From an uncultured Boseongicola sp. (GTDB lineage: Bacteria > Pseudomonadota > Alphaproteobacteria > Rhodobacterales > Rhodobacteraceae), in assembly GCA_905479635.1 (NCBI GenBank), contig CAJQNG010000240.1, positions 1-53,948 of the forward strand: a DNA stretch of 53,948 nt, in the 5' to 3' direction. Of the stretch, positions 8,228-23,414 are shown piece after piece. The notes under the pieces are model-generated. The model had not been told where the DNA came from, did no database searches, and worked only from the letters and a program-made list of their open reading frames with translations. The translations under genes were made by a program, and so were the position numbers. Positions within the stretch are counted from its first letter, which is position 1. Each line of letters opens with the position of its first letter.

Positions 8228-11011
8228 GTGAGCGACACTCCGGAACCTCCTGAAAATACAGAAGAAAGCGGCGCTGAGAAGCCAGCACCAACAAGTCCAA
8301 CGATCTCGATCGCGGATGAAATGCGCACGTCCTACCTGGACTACGCAATGTCGGTTATTGTTTCGCGCGCCATACCCGACCTCCGCGACGGCCTAAAGCC
8401 TGTGCACAGACGCATTCTTTACGCCATGCACGAGACCGGAAATACGCACGACAAATCCTACCGTAAGTCTGCCCGCGCAGTCGGCGACACGATGGGTAAA
8501 TATCACCCGCATGGTGACGGCGCGATCTACGACGCGCTTGTCCGCATGGCGCAGCCATTTTCGATGTCTCTGCCGCTACTGGACGGTCAGGGCAACTTCG
8601 GCTCGATGGACGGCGATAACGCGGCTGCGATGCGTTACACTGAAGTGCGCATGGACAAGCCTGCCAGCTTTCTTCTGGCCGATATCGAAAAAGATACCGT
8701 CAATTTCCAGGACAATTATGACGGAAAGGACAGAGAACCCTCTGTTCTTCCTGCACGTTATCCAAATATGTTGGTCAATGGTGCTGCTGGCATTGCGGTC
8801 GGCATGGCGACCAATATTCCTCCGCATAATCTCGGTGAAATAATCGACGGTACTTTGGCACTTATCGACGATCCGGACCTGTCATCCGAGAGGCTGATGG
8901 AATTCATCCCAGCACCCGATTTCCCGACCGGAGGCCTGATCCTTGGCCGTGCGGGCGCGCGAAAAGCATATATGGAAGGTCGTGGCAGCGTCATCATTCG
9001 TGCCAAGACCAGGATCGAAGAAATCCGCAAAGACCGATACGCAATCGTGCTCGACGAGATCCCGTATCAGGTCAATAAAGCCTCAATGATCGAGAAAATC
9101 GCCGATCTGGTCCGCGACAAAAGGCTCGAGGGGATTAGCGGTATTCAAGACGAAAGCGACCGCGTCGGTGTCCGCGTCGTGATCGAGCTAAAACGCGATG
9201 CAACGCCAGAAGTTGTGATAAATCAGCTGTTCCGGTTCAGCCAGATGCAAACGTCGTTTGGCTGCAATATGCTTGCGCTGAACGGCGGCCGTCCAGAAAC
9301 GCTCATGCTGCGCGATTTCCTTACGTATTTCATCAGCTTCCGCGAAGAAGTCGTGGCTCGACGTACGGCGTTTGAGCTGCGCAAAGCGCGCGAACGCAGC
9401 CATGTTCTGTGTGGTCTCGCCGTGGCCGTCACCAACGTAGACGAAGTGGTCGCAACGATCCGCTCAAGCGCGGATGCGCCGGAAGCCCGTAAACGTCTGA
9501 TGGAGCGCCGCTGGCCTGCCGAAGATATTGCCGCCTACATCCGTCTGATTGATGATCCGGGCCACACGATGAACGAAGACGGGACGTACTACCTGTCCGA
9601 GGCTCAAGCCCGCGCAATCCTTGAACTTCGTCTCCAGCGCCTGACACAAATCGGCGTTAAAGAAGTCACGGACGAGCTTGAAGAGTTGGCCGCCAAGATC
9701 AAGGACTACCTTGATATTCTCGGCTCGCGCGATCGCATTATGTCGATCATCTCGAACGAACTTCGCGAGGTAAAAGAGCAGTTTGCCGTTCCGCGTCGCA
9801 CTGAGATCGTCGACTGGTCCGGAGACATGGAAGACGAAGACCTGATTGAGCGTGAGGACATGGTCGTTACGGTCACGCAGTCTGGCTACATCAAACGCAC
9901 GCCCCTGATCGATTTTCGGGCGCAAAAACGCGGTGGTAAGGGTGTGTCCGGTGGAACGCTTAAAGACGATGACGTAGTGACGTCGCTTTTCGTCGCCAAC
10001 ACCCACACGCAATTGCTGTTCTTCACGACTGACGGGATGGCGTACAAGCTGAAGACGTGGCGTCTGCCGTTGGGCGGACGGACGTCCAAAGGCAAGGCAA
10101 TCGTCAATATTCTACCCATCCCAACCGGTGTTTCGATCGCGGCTATGATGCCGGTGGACCGCGACGAAGACGATTGGGACCAGCTTCAGATTGTATTTGC
10201 TACTTCCACAGGTGACGTGCGCCGCAACGCACTGTCCGATTTCACCAACGTCAAATCAAACGGCAAAATTGCTATGAAACTGCCAGAGGACGTAAGCCTC
10301 GTAAATGCGCGCATCGCGTCTGAGGACGATGATGTGATGTTGATCACCGCCGAAGGCCGCGCGATCCGCTTCCCGACGACGGCCGTGCGGGTCTTTAAGG
10401 GCCGCGACAGTACCGGAGTGCGGGGCATAAGGCTTTCCAAGGACGATAGCGTGGTCTCCATGTCCGTCATTCGCCACTTCAAAGCGACCCCGGAAGAGCG
10501 CGCCGGATATCTGAAAATGCGCCGTGCTGCGGCAGGTCTTGTCGATGATGTGGACGGCAATGACGACGATGATGGAGCAGAAGGCGCAATCAGCGCTGAG
10601 CGTTACGCGGAAATGTCGGCTTCCGAGGACTTGATTTTAACCATCACGGCCAACGGCGCCGGAAAACTCAGCTCAAGCCACGACTACCCTGTTCGCGGTC
10701 GCGGTGGACAAGGTGTTCGAGCAATGGATGCCGCAATGCGCGGTGGCGCGCTTCTGGCGAGTTTCCCCGTCGAAATGCCGGATCAGATTATGCTCGCCAC
10801 ATCCAAAGGCCAGTCGATCCGGGTGCCGGTTGAGGGCATTTCGTTCCGCTCTCGTGGTGCCGGCGGCGTAAAAGTCTTTAACACTTCCAAGGGCGAAGTT
10901 GTGGTCTCAGTGGCATGGATTGCAGATCAGGACGACGAAGATGCCGGCGACGACGCTGAAGAAGGTATGGTCGAAGGCGCGGTTCAAGACACAGAAGGTT
11001 CCCCAGAATAG
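8228..11011 (+). CDS. gyrA: DNA gyrase subunit A
   Basis: ORF 927 aa; [51 protein letters not shown]; acidic C-terminal tail. Confidence 0.98.
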   Translation: MSDTPEPPENTEESGAEKPAPTSPTISIADEMRTSYLDYAMSVIVSRAIPDLRDGLKPVHRRILYAMHETGNTHDKSYRKSARAVGDTMGKYHPHGDGAIYDALVRMAQPFSMSLPLLDGQGNFGSMDGDNAAAMRYTEVRMDKPASFLLADIEKDTVNFQDNYDGKDREPSVLPARYPNMLVNGAAGIAVGMATNIPPHNLGEIIDGTLALIDDPDLSSERLMEFIPAPDFPTGGLILGRAGARKAYMEGRGSVIIRAKTRIEEIRKDRYAIVLDEIPYQVNKASMIEKIADLVRDKRLEGISGIQDESDRVGVRVVIELKRDATPEVVINQLFRFSQMQTSFGCNMLALNGGRPETLMLRDFLTYFISFREEVVARRTAFELRKARERSHVLCGLAVAVTNVDEVVATIRSSADAPEARKRLMERRWPAEDIAAYIRLIDDPGHTMNEDGTYYLSEAQARAILELRLQRLTQIGVKEVTDELEELAAKIKDYLDILGSRDRIMSIISNELREVKEQFAVPRRTEIVDWSGDMEDEDLIEREDMVVTVTQSGYIKRTPLIDFRAQKRGGKGVSGGTLKDDDVVTSLFVANTHTQLLFFTTDGMAYKLKTWRLPLGGRTSKGKAIVNILPIPTGVSIAAMMPVDRDEDDWDQLQIVFATSTGDVRRNALSDFTNVKSNGKIAMKLPEDVSLVNARIASEDDDVMLITAEGRAIRFPTTAVRVFKGRDSTGVRGIRLSKDDSVVSMSVIRHFKATPEERAGYLKMRRAAAGLVDDVDGNDDDDGAEGAISAERYAEMSASEDLILTITANGAGKLSSSHDYPVRGRGGQGVRAMDAAMRGGALLASFPVEMPDQIMLATSKGQSIRVPVEGISFRSRGAGGVKVFNTSKGEVVVSVAWIADQDDEDAGDDAEEGMVEGAVQDTEGSPE

Positions 11012-11027
11012 GCAACCTGTTCAATCG

Positions 11028-11062
11028 CTTACAGAGCCGCGTTTTACTCGTGGCTCTGTAAG
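11028..11062 (+). terminator. Hairpin downstream of gyrA
   Basis: Perfect 11-bp stem CTTACAGAGCC / GGCTCTGTAAG with 13-nt loop. Confidence 0.6.
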
Positions 11063-11209
11063 CTTTACTCGATAATGCCAATATTAATCTTCGTTAGCAA
11101 CTTTGACCGTCAACCATTTATGAAGATTGAATTTTTAATAAATTCTTTGCTTTTTAATTTGATCCGTGGGTGGGTGCGGCGCTGAAATAAGCTCGTTTTG
11201 AGCGGGATC

Positions 11210-11950
11210 ATGAATAAAATCATCACAACCATTTGTCTCGCTATGGTATCGACGCCCGTCACGGCGCAAAGCAGCCTTGGTTTTTAGGGCATAGACCTTC
11301 GGTTCGGCATGATCCAGGACAAGGCTGGCACCGCACAATCGGACCTCTCGGCCCGACTTGATGTGGCAATGACGCAGGCTCATGGCTCTCAGGGGGATGT
11401 GTCCTTCGCGGATACGGATCAAGGATTAATTGGCAAGCTCGGCGCGCATCTTTATATTATACTCCAGACTGGTCAGAAGTGCGGGGGCGGCGGGTCACTT
11501 TCCGACGTTGACGGACGCATCGTGACCTGGAGAACTCTGAGCATCGAAAGCGCATTGGCTTTATCAGACATGACAGCGTTTGAAGGTAGCGCCGGGCTCG
11601 GCGTCTCGGACCTGGACGGCCTTGACTAAATCTTTGGCGACGTCTCAATCACATACGCCGCATTCACTTAAATCGATATTGAAACGGCGCTTGCACTAAA
11701 GATTTTGACGAAGCAGGCTTTCGCGCGATTTCCTTTGATGCCTCGCTCACCGCAAGGTATCGCCTCGACGGCACGCCTTGGGGGCTTTGCGCAGGTCGCT
11801 CAAAGCGGGTTAAGTGGGCGTGACGGCGCACAGGGCGAAACACGCTTTGGACTGGGTCTCACGTTTTCGATTGGTCAATCCGGTGGCGTTGCCCTGAAAC
11901 CCGTCCGTTTAGCAGTTTTGACCCCGCTGCGCCGTTGCTGCGCAGGGGCT
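11210..11950 (+). pseudogene. Decayed outer-membrane beta-barrel-like protein
   Basis: Signal-peptide-like MNKIITTICLAMVSTPVTAQSSLGF then TAG; reading continues in frame (GIDLRFGMIQDKAGTAQSDLSARLDVAMTQ...FEGSAGLGVSDLDGLD TAA IFGDVSITYAAFT TAA), then in shifted frames (KDFDEAGFRAISFDASLTARYRLDGTPW; GFAQVAQSGLSGRDGAQGETRFGLGLTFSIGQ). Confidence 0.7.
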
Positions 11951-12142
11951 TGTGGTAGGGGCCTCAAACTGTGTCTTCCGGGTAGCAATCAGGAAATCGC
12001 CACATTGTTGTCGTCGTTTCGTCTACTTTGACGACAAAACCTTTTGTGTCTCGGACAAATTTTATGCTCGAGGCGCTTGGAGACTGAGTATCGAGTCTAA
12101 AAGGGTTTTCTGCCCAAAACTTGAGAATTGGGGACTCGGAAA

Positions 12143-12682
12143 ATGGGAAAAGCTGCCGCCCTTCACACGTCACAGATGTTTACTGGCCACTCAGCGATCC
12201 GATTGCTGATCGTGTCCTATTTCATGGCGCTTGCACTTGGGCTGATCAAAGGCACGGACCTTGCAGTTCTTGCAACACCTTTCATGCCCGAGACTTTGGC
12301 CAAAATCGTATCAGGACTTGGTGTAGTAAGTCTCTCGGCGATGATCCTGTTCGGATTTCATCGCCGTCTCGCCGCCCTTTTGCTGGCTATAATTTTGTTC
12401 TGGTGCAGTTATCTTGCCTCAGTCAGCCCGGCGGGTTTGGAAGATATAGGCAGCTTCTGGCGTGATCTGGCCCTGATTGGGGCGCTGTTGTTGACCTATG
12501 CAGACGCTGAAGCAGACACCCTTGCGCCTGCCTACGGAACTCTGCCGGCCGGCGGCAAGATACAGGCCGATGATCCCTTCGAAGACACTGTCCTTCCCGG
12601 GTTGGCAAACCCTGACGCCCCCCCCGACGCGCACCCCAAAACTCTTTTTCGCGAAGATTTCGATATAGTTCGCGCGTCCTGA
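12143..12682 (+). CDS. Membrane protein, DoxX-like (function uncertain)
   Basis: ORF about 179 aa with several hydrophobic helices; start ATG at 12143 or 12128. Confidence 0.6.
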   Translation: MGKAAALHTSQMFTGHSAIRLLIVSYFMALALGLIKGTDLAVLATPFMPETLAKIVSGLGVVSLSAMILFGFHRRLAALLLAIILFWCSYLASVSPAGLEDIGSFWRDLALIGALLLTYADAEADTLAPAYGTLPAGGKIQADDPFEDTVLPGLANPDAPPDAHPKTLFREDFDIVRAS

Positions 12683-12722
12683 TCCCTTTTCAAATGCATC
12701 TTCTGGGGCTACATCGCCTCCC

Positions 12723-14084
12723 ATGACAAACACACTCCACATCATCGGCGGCGGACTGGCCGGAAGCGAAGCTGCCTGGCAGGCCGCCAATCAGGGTATC
12801 AATGTCGTCATCCACGAGATGCGCCCAAAAGTTGAGACCTTTGCACACAAGACCGGCCATCTGGCCGAAATGGTGTGCTCAAATTCGTTTCGCTCTGATG
12901 ACAGCGAACAAAACGCTGTCGGTCTTTTGCACTGGGAAATGCGCCAAGCGGGCGGTTTGATCATGGAAATGGGCGACATCCACCGCCTTCCGGCAGGTGG
13001 CGCTTTGGCTGTTGACCGCGACGCCTTCGCACAAGGCGTAACCGAGCGCTTGGTGGCGCACCCCAACATCACGGTGGACTACGGTGAGATTTGCGAACTG
13101 CCCAGCAACGGGCTTTGGATCATTGCCACCGGGCCTTTGACCAGCGGGACACTTGCGCAAGCCATCCGTGTCGAAACGGGCGAAAACGCCCTCGCATTTT
13201 TCGACGCAATCGCGCCCATCGTCTACGCCGAAAGCATCGACATGGATGTCGCTTGGCGCCAGTCGCGCTACGACAAAGGCGAAACGGAAGAAGAACGCAC
13301 CGCCTATCTAAATTGCCCAATGACCAAGGACCAATACGAAGCTTTCATCGACGCCCTTTTGGCGGCCGATAAAGCCGAGTTCAAAGAAGGCGAAACAGCC
13401 GGGTATTTTGACGGCTGCCTGCCGATTGAGGTCATGGCTGAACGGGGGCGTGAAACCCTTCGCTTTGGCCCGATGAAGCCGGTCGGTCTGACCAATCCGC
13501 ATGATCCCCAAACCAAGGCTTACGCCGTTGTCCAATTGCGACGCGACAATTCTCTGGGCACGCTTTACAATATCGTCGGCTTCCAAACGAAGATGAAATA
13601 CGGCGCCCAAGCAGAGGTTTTCCGCACCATTCCAGCGTTACAAGACGCGTCCTTCGCGCGCCTCGGCGGCATTCACCGAAACACTTTCTTAAACAGTCCA
13701 CGGTTCCTCGACGCCGAGATGCGCCTGAAATCACGTCCTAATATCCGGTTTGCAGGACAGATAACCGGCGTTGAAGGCTACGTTGAAAGCGCCGCAATGG
13801 GCCTTTTGGCCGGGCGTATGGCCGCGGCGGAATTAAAGGGGCAGTGCCTTCCGGCCGTGCCTGTGACGACGGCAACCGGCGCATTAGTCACCCACATCAC
13901 CGGTGGTGCAGATGCCAAGACCTTTCAGCCGATGAACGTCAACTTTGGTCTGTTTCCGCCCGTGGATGCCAAAGGCGGACGCCGGGGACGGCGTGATCGC
14001 TACAAGGCCTACACTGACCGCGCCAAGGTTGACTGGCAGGCATGGCTTGGGGATGCAGACCGCCCCGAAATGGCAGCGGAATAG
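12723..14084 (+). CDS. trmFO: Methylenetetrahydrofolate--tRNA-(uracil-5-)-methyltransferase TrmFO
   Basis: ORF 453 aa; [53 protein letters not shown]. Confidence 0.96.
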   Translation: MTNTLHIIGGGLAGSEAAWQAANQGINVVIHEMRPKVETFAHKTGHLAEMVCSNSFRSDDSEQNAVGLLHWEMRQAGGLIMEMGDIHRLPAGGALAVDRDAFAQGVTERLVAHPNITVDYGEICELPSNGLWIIATGPLTSGTLAQAIRVETGENALAFFDAIAPIVYAESIDMDVAWRQSRYDKGETEEERTAYLNCPMTKDQYEAFIDALLAADKAEFKEGETAGYFDGCLPIEVMAERGRETLRFGPMKPVGLTNPHDPQTKAYAVVQLRRDNSLGTLYNIVGFQTKMKYGAQAEVFRTIPALQDASFARLGGIHRNTFLNSPRFLDAEMRLKSRPNIRFAGQITGVEGYVESAAMGLLAGRMAAAELKGQCLPAVPVTTATGALVTHITGGADAKTFQPMNVNFGLFPPVDAKGGRRGRRDRYKAYTDRAKVDWQAWLGDADRPEMAAE

Positions 14085-14160
14085 GAGTGCCGCTCTCTAT
14101 CAAGAGCCGCGCACTCATTTTTCCGTCGCCTCGGACCCGCCCATACTTTAACATGTTGCA

Positions 14161-14778
14161 ATGAGCGAAGAAGACATTACGAAAAGCCTATGGACGGCCC
14201 ATACAGGCGACGAGATCGAACAGATCTATGCCAACTGGGCCGAGAGCTATGAAACCGATGTCGCGACATGGGGCTATGCCACGCCGACGCGTCTTGCGCT
14301 TGCTTTACGACAAAGTGGCGCAAACATCGAAAAGCCGATACTTGATTTTGGCTGCGGCACTGGTCTTGCTGGCATGGCGCTGAAAGCCGTTGGGTTTCAA
14401 GTGATTGATGGCACCGATATTTCCTCCGAGATGCTCCGACAAGCCGAGGAGAAGCCCGCCTATCGTCAGGTATGGAAGGGCTTGCCCGGCTCGATGGGAC
14501 ACATACGGCGCGGCGATTATCCTGCTATTGCGGCGACCGGGGTCGTCAGCCTTGGTGCTGCGCCCCCCGAAACGCTCGACATGCTGGTCGATGCAATCGG
14601 CCCGGGTGGATTGCTGGCCTTTAGCTTCAACGATGCAACGCTTGCGGATCGACAATACACAGATCGTCTGGATATTGCGGTTCTGGCTCCGGACATCGAA
14701 TTGGTTTTTGAAGATCACGGGCCACACCTTCCCGCGAAGGATATGATGTCCACGATTTACGTGCTGCGCCGCACCTGA
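14161..14778 (+). CDS. Class I SAM-dependent methyltransferase
   Basis: ILDFGCGTGLAGMALKAVGFQVIDGTDISSEML motif I/II. Confidence 0.85.
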   Translation: MSEEDITKSLWTAHTGDEIEQIYANWAESYETDVATWGYATPTRLALALRQSGANIEKPILDFGCGTGLAGMALKAVGFQVIDGTDISSEMLRQAEEKPAYRQVWKGLPGSMGHIRRGDYPAIAATGVVSLGAAPPETLDMLVDAIGPGGLLAFSFNDATLADRQYTDRLDIAVLAPDIELVFEDHGPHLPAKDMMSTIYVLRRT

Positions 14779-14781
14779 AGG

Positions 14782-15654
14782 ATGGCGATTCGCACTCGAT
14801 TTGCACCGTCGCCGACCGGACCACTGCACCTTGGCCACGCCTATTCCGCGTTCCTTGCGCACGACATGGCACGTGCAAACGACGGCACGTTCCTGGTTCG
14901 GATCGAAGATATTGACCAAAGCCGTGCGCGGCCCAAGTGGGAAGATCAGATTTACGACGACTTGTCGTGGCTTGGTCTTTCCTGGGACGAACCCGTCGTG
15001 CGGCAATCAACGCGATCCCCTGCCTATAAGGACGCCCTCACCAAGCTTTGGGCCGATGGTGTGCTTTTCCCGTGTGACTGCACACGGCGCGACATTTCCG
15101 AAGCGGTCTCGGCTCCGCAGGAAAACGAAACCGCAATTGGCCCGGATGGTCTGATCTATCCCGGAACATGTCGCCATCACGCGCCTTTGCATCCAAATCT
15201 TCCCATGCCAGACAACATGGCCCTACGCCTGTTCATGTCTCGCGCCATCACACGGCTTCGCGAAGACCTGCCCCTTGACTTCAACGAGCGCATTTTTGGT
15301 AATACATCGACGGTTCGTATCGACGAAAGTTACCTAGCGTCGATCATTGGCGATATCGTTTTGTCGCGCCGTGACATGGGGACCAGCTATCATTTGTCGG
15401 TCGTTCTGGACGACGCGGCACAAGGCATCACCGATGTCGTTCGCGGAGAAGACCTTTTTGAAGCCACAAAAATTCATGTGGTTCTTCAGAGGCTTCTTGG
15501 ACTTGCAACACCAACTTACCACCATCACCGTTTGATCCGTGACGACGCAGGCAAGCGCCTTGCCAAACGCAATGACGCGCGCGCAATTCGCACCTACCGC
15601 GACGCCGGAGCAAGCCCTGCGGATATTAGACAAATGGTTGGGCTTTCGGCTTAG
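14782..15654 (+). CDS. gluQ: tRNA glutamyl-Q(34) synthetase GluQRS
   Basis: ORF 290 aa; RFAPSPTGPLHLGHAYSAF, RIEDIDQSRARP, truncated GluRS-like without the anticodon domain. Confidence 0.93.
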   Translation: MAIRTRFAPSPTGPLHLGHAYSAFLAHDMARANDGTFLVRIEDIDQSRARPKWEDQIYDDLSWLGLSWDEPVVRQSTRSPAYKDALTKLWADGVLFPCDCTRRDISEAVSAPQENETAIGPDGLIYPGTCRHHAPLHPNLPMPDNMALRLFMSRAITRLREDLPLDFNERIFGNTSTVRIDESYLASIIGDIVLSRRDMGTSYHLSVVLDDAAQGITDVVRGEDLFEATKIHVVLQRLLGLATPTYHHHRLIRDDAGKRLAKRNDARAIRTYRDAGASPADIRQMVGLSA

Positions 15655-16013
15655 TCTGAAATTTCAGGGGCCATAAGCTCGACCTCGACACCGTCTTGCA
15701 CAGATGTATAAAAACACGAGCGCCGATTGGTATGGCAGGCTGGGCCTTCTTGACGAACAATCATCAAAAGGCAATCACGGTCACAGTCCACACGGAAATC
15801 GATCAATGCCTGCGTATGGCCTGAAGACTCGCCCTTGATCCAAAATGCTTGTCGAGAACGAGACCAGTAAGTGACGCGCGCCGTCGCGAGCGTTTTTTCG
15901 ACGGCCTCGGCATTCATCCAAGCCATCATCATCACTTCACCGCTTTCGGCTTGTGCGATCGCAGGGATTAAACCTTGATCATTGTAAACAAGACTTGATG
16001 GATCGAAAGACAT
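15651..16013 (-). CDS. hisI: Phosphoribosyl-AMP cyclohydrolase
   Basis: ORF 120 aa; MMMAWMNAEAVEKTL, YWSRSRQAFWIKGESSGHTQ, CHTNRRSCFY. Confidence 0.95.
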   Translation of the reverse strand: MSFDPSSLVYNDQGLIPAIAQAESGEVMMMAWMNAEAVEKTLATARVTYWSRSRQAFWIKGESSGHTQALIDFRVDCDRDCLLMIVRQEGPACHTNRRSCFYTSVQDGVEVELMAPEISD

Positions 16014-16079
16014 GTACCAAACCTTTGCGCGAGGGCCGAAGACCTCCTATCTAGGGGGCTGAAGGCGCAAAGGAAAGTC

Positions 16080-16529
16080 ATGGCCGAAACCGATCTTATC
16101 AAGCTTTATTCCGGGCGTATTCTGGAATTAGCAGCGGATATTCCGCTTACTGACAGCATCGATGCGCCACAGGCGTCGGTGAAAAAGCGTTCGCCCTTGT
16201 GCGGCTCAACGATAACCGTGGACGTGTCGATGGCTGATGGTCGGATTTCCGCGTTCGGGCAGGATGTGAAGGCCTGCGCATTGGGGCAAGCTTCGGCATC
16301 GGTGTTGGCGTCAAATGTCATAGGACGCTCAAAGGCCGAGATCATCGCGGCGCGCGACCAGTTGAAAGAAATGATGAAAAACGATGGCCCCGTCCCAAGC
16401 GCTCCCTTTGGTGAATACGAAGTCTTGATCCCTGCGAGGGATTTCAAAAACCGCCACGCCTCAATCATGCTTGCGCTTGATGCAACAGCGGAAGCGATCG
16501 AATTGATCGAGAAAGAAGACTGCACCTGA
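16080..16529 (+). CDS. Iron-sulfur cluster assembly scaffold protein (NifU/SufU-like)
   Basis: ORF 149 aa; SPLCGSTITVDVSM, CALGQASASVLASNVIG. Confidence 0.82.
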   Translation: MAETDLIKLYSGRILELAADIPLTDSIDAPQASVKKRSPLCGSTITVDVSMADGRISAFGQDVKACALGQASASVLASNVIGRSKAEIIAARDQLKEMMKNDGPVPSAPFGEYEVLIPARDFKNRHASIMLALDATAEAIELIEKEDCT

Positions 16530-16566
16530 CGCGCGCCTTTTAAAAGAACTCTCCCTACCATATTCT

Positions 16567-16601
16567 AAAAAAAACGCCGCACACCCAAAAGGGTGGCGGC
16601 G
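16567..16601 (-). terminator. Rho-independent terminator oriented on the minus strand
   Basis: CGCCGC-A-CACCC aaaa GGGTG-GCGGCG (11 bp, one bulged A) preceded on plus by A8, i.e. followed by T8 on minus; lies downstream of the small ORF at 16733-16852. Confidence 0.75.
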
Positions 16602-16732
16602 TCAGTGGCGTATCTGGTGGGATGACCAGTGAAAACCCCGGGACAGGGGTGATCATGACGGGACAGTGTCATTGCATCAAATTGGGGACAGGATGCAGGG
16701 CCGGTCAACCAGACCGCAGGCAGAGGGTAATC

Positions 16733-16852
16733 CTAGAAAAGAGCCGGCAGATTGAGCATCACAATAAAGATCGCAACAAGCGCGGCTGCGCCCGCGAAAT
16801 CCTGAGCAATGGTGCTTCGGCTACGGGCAATCGTATCTTTAATCTCAATCAT
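16733..16852 (-). CDS. Short membrane protein, 39 aa (not in the ORF track)
   Basis: MIEIKDTIARSRSTIAQDFAGAAALVAIFIVMLNLPALF*: one hydrophobic helix, with a terminator downstream. Confidence 0.65.
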   Translation of the reverse strand: MIEIKDTIARSRSTIAQDFAGAAALVAIFIVMLNLPALF

Positions 16853-16978
16853 GTCGGCGTCCTTTGCTTCGCAACAAACAGCGGATGGCTGCGTCTTGTT
16901 GACCCTTTGTTCTCAAATTTGAGCTTAAGTGTAAAGAACTTTTTAAGAACATTTGTGAACAAACTGCCACCCATGCCT

Positions 16979-21207
<4,229 letters not shown>

Positions 21208-21262
21208 TCACATGGATAGGTTCGGGCAAAGGCAAGGTCCAGCCTTAGCTTGTCACAAGAGA

Positions 21263-21855
21263 TCAGGCAGTTGCGGCAACCGGCTCGGGTTCGACCGCCA
21301 GCGGGTCGGGATCACGCAGAACGTATCCCCGCCCCCAAACTGTCTCGCTGTTGTTATCGCCTTCTGTCGCCTCTGCAAGTTTCTTGCGTAGCTTGCAGAT
21401 GAAGACGTCAATTATCTTCAGTTCCAGCTCGTCTATTCCGCCATAAAGATGGTTGAAAAACATTTATTTGGTCAGCGTCGCGCTCTTTCGGAACGAAAGA
21501 GGCTCAAGCATCTGATATTCCTTGCCGGTCATATGGACCGCGCGCCCGCCGAAATCGACAGTCTTAGCGTCCAGATTGACGGATACTTTCCCAGTTTTGA
21601 TCACAGATTGCGCGTCGCACTTGGAGCGAGAGATGATTGCGTGGGTACGCGCAAAAAAATTCCTCGCGATGGAATAGCTTGCTCAAATAGTCGTCCACAC
21701 CGAAGCCCAAACTCCTAATTTTATTCTCCGTGTCGTCGGAACCTGTGAGAATCACAAATCGGCGTGTCGACCGGGGAAAGGCGCAATTGCCTCAGAACTT
21801 CCTCTCCTTCCATATCCGGCAGATTCAACTCGAGAAAAATAAAGTCGTAATCATA
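21263..21855 (-). pseudogene. ctrA: Remnant of cell-cycle response regulator CtrA
   Basis: Across three frames: [33 protein letters not shown] / [33 protein letters not shown] / [121 protein letters not shown]-terminal ~45 codons missing, two frameshifts, one nonsense (21464-21466). Confidence 0.92.
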
Positions 21856-22132
21856 GGTTGTATATAATCCGTTGAATAACCGTCTCTTTCAAGACGTCCA
21901 CTCCATTCCGCGCACCCATTGATTGCCAACCATCGTACTCTTCTGAGGAGATTTCGTACATTTCCAGCGCATCATCCCGCTTAATCAGTCCGGATGTAAC
22001 GGCGGGCACGACGGCTGCTTTGTGGCTTGCGACCTATCGTCCAGTGTTCGGGTCTGGTAAATCAGCGCAGGTAATGACATTTCCATCAGGAAACGTAACT
22101 GCGCGCGGACCATCGGCTTCTTTAAAATACAT
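21851..22132 (-). pseudogene. sciP: Remnant of SciP / DUF1153 (CtrA inhibitor)
   Basis: [95 protein letters not shown]; nonsense at 22034-22036 where the family has W. Confidence 0.85.
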
Positions 22133-22264
22133 GGCGGCCATCCGTGGGCACGTTTGAGCGTCATTTTGCATAACAGGCCTTAACTCAAAGTGAAGGCGAC
22201 CCTTGCGATTACATCGCTTTTTCCTATATTTCTAAAGAATACTGTTCTCGAATTGGTGACTGGC

Positions 22265-23410
22265 ATGGCGCTCGATAATCGCGACGCATTGAATTCTCTC
22301 GGCTTTCCAAAGGCCCCTGAAGACACACGCGTGGTTGTGGCAATGTCGGGCGGTGTGGACAGTTCGGTCGTCGCCGCGGAACTTGCGCGCGAGGGCTACG
22401 ACGTCGTGGGCGTCACACTTCAGCTTTATGACCACGGTGCCGCGCTTTCTAAAAAAGGCGCGTGCTGCGCAGGCATCGACATTCACGATGCGCGGCGCGT
22501 GGCCGAGGACATGGGCTTTCCGCACTATGTGCTCGATTACGAAAACATCTTTCGCGATGCAGTAATCGACGAATTTGCAGACAGCTATCTTGCTGGTGCC
22601 ACACCGGTTCCCTGCATTCGTTGCAACGAGCGTGTGAAATTCAAGGATCTGCTAGAAACCGCCAAAGATCTCGATGCCGACTGCATGGCGACCGGGCACT
22701 ACATTCAAAGGAAAGTTGGACCCGAAGGGCCGGAATTGCATATGGCCGCCGATACCGCACGCGACCAAAGCTATTTCCTGTTTTCAACCAAGCCGGACCA
22801 ACTGTCGTTTTTACGGTTTCCCTTGGGCCATCTGACGTCCAAGGCCGAGACACGCGCCCTTGCTACACGTTACGGGCTTGGCATAGCCGACAAACCTGAC
22901 AGTCAGGACATCTGTTTTGTCCCGAACGGCGACTACGCAAGCGTTATCGAAAAGCTCCGCCCCGGCGCTGCCGAACCCGGCGATATCGTGCATGTGGACG
23001 GACGCGTCGTTGGCACCCACAAGGGCGTCATCCACTACACAATCGGACAACGTCGCGGACTTGGAATAGGCGGATTAGATGAACCGCTGTACGTGGTAAA
23101 ACTGGACGTAGAGGCCCATCATGTGATCGTCGGACCGAAAGAGATGCTGTCGACCCGCATCATCCCAGTTCGTGAAATAAACTGGCTGGGAGATACTCCC
23201 TTTCAGTCGCAAAGCGAATGGCACGTTTCGGTAAAAGTGCGCTCAACGCGCCCACCGACAGAAGCAGCTATCCGACCGCTATCTGACACGTCGGCCGAGG
23301 TGGAATTGTTTAAGCCAGAAGAAGGTGTTTCGCCCGGGCAGGCTTGCGTGTTTTATCAAAACGGATCAAGCCGCGTGCTGGGGGGCGGCTGGATATGGCG
23401 CGGTAACTAG
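22265..23410 (+). CDS. mnmA: tRNA 2-thiouridine(34) synthase MnmA
   Basis: [69 protein letters not shown]. Confidence 0.96.
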   Translation: MALDNRDALNSLGFPKAPEDTRVVVAMSGGVDSSVVAAELAREGYDVVGVTLQLYDHGAALSKKGACCAGIDIHDARRVAEDMGFPHYVLDYENIFRDAVIDEFADSYLAGATPVPCIRCNERVKFKDLLETAKDLDADCMATGHYIQRKVGPEGPELHMAADTARDQSYFLFSTKPDQLSFLRFPLGHLTSKAETRALATRYGLGIADKPDSQDICFVPNGDYASVIEKLRPGAAEPGDIVHVDGRVVGTHKGVIHYTIGQRRGLGIGGLDEPLYVVKLDVEAHHVIVGPKEMLSTRIIPVREINWLGDTPFQSQSEWHVSVKVRSTRPPTEAAIRPLSDTSAEVELFKPEEGVSPGQACVFYQNGSSRVLGGGWIWRGN

Positions 23411-23414
23411 GCGC

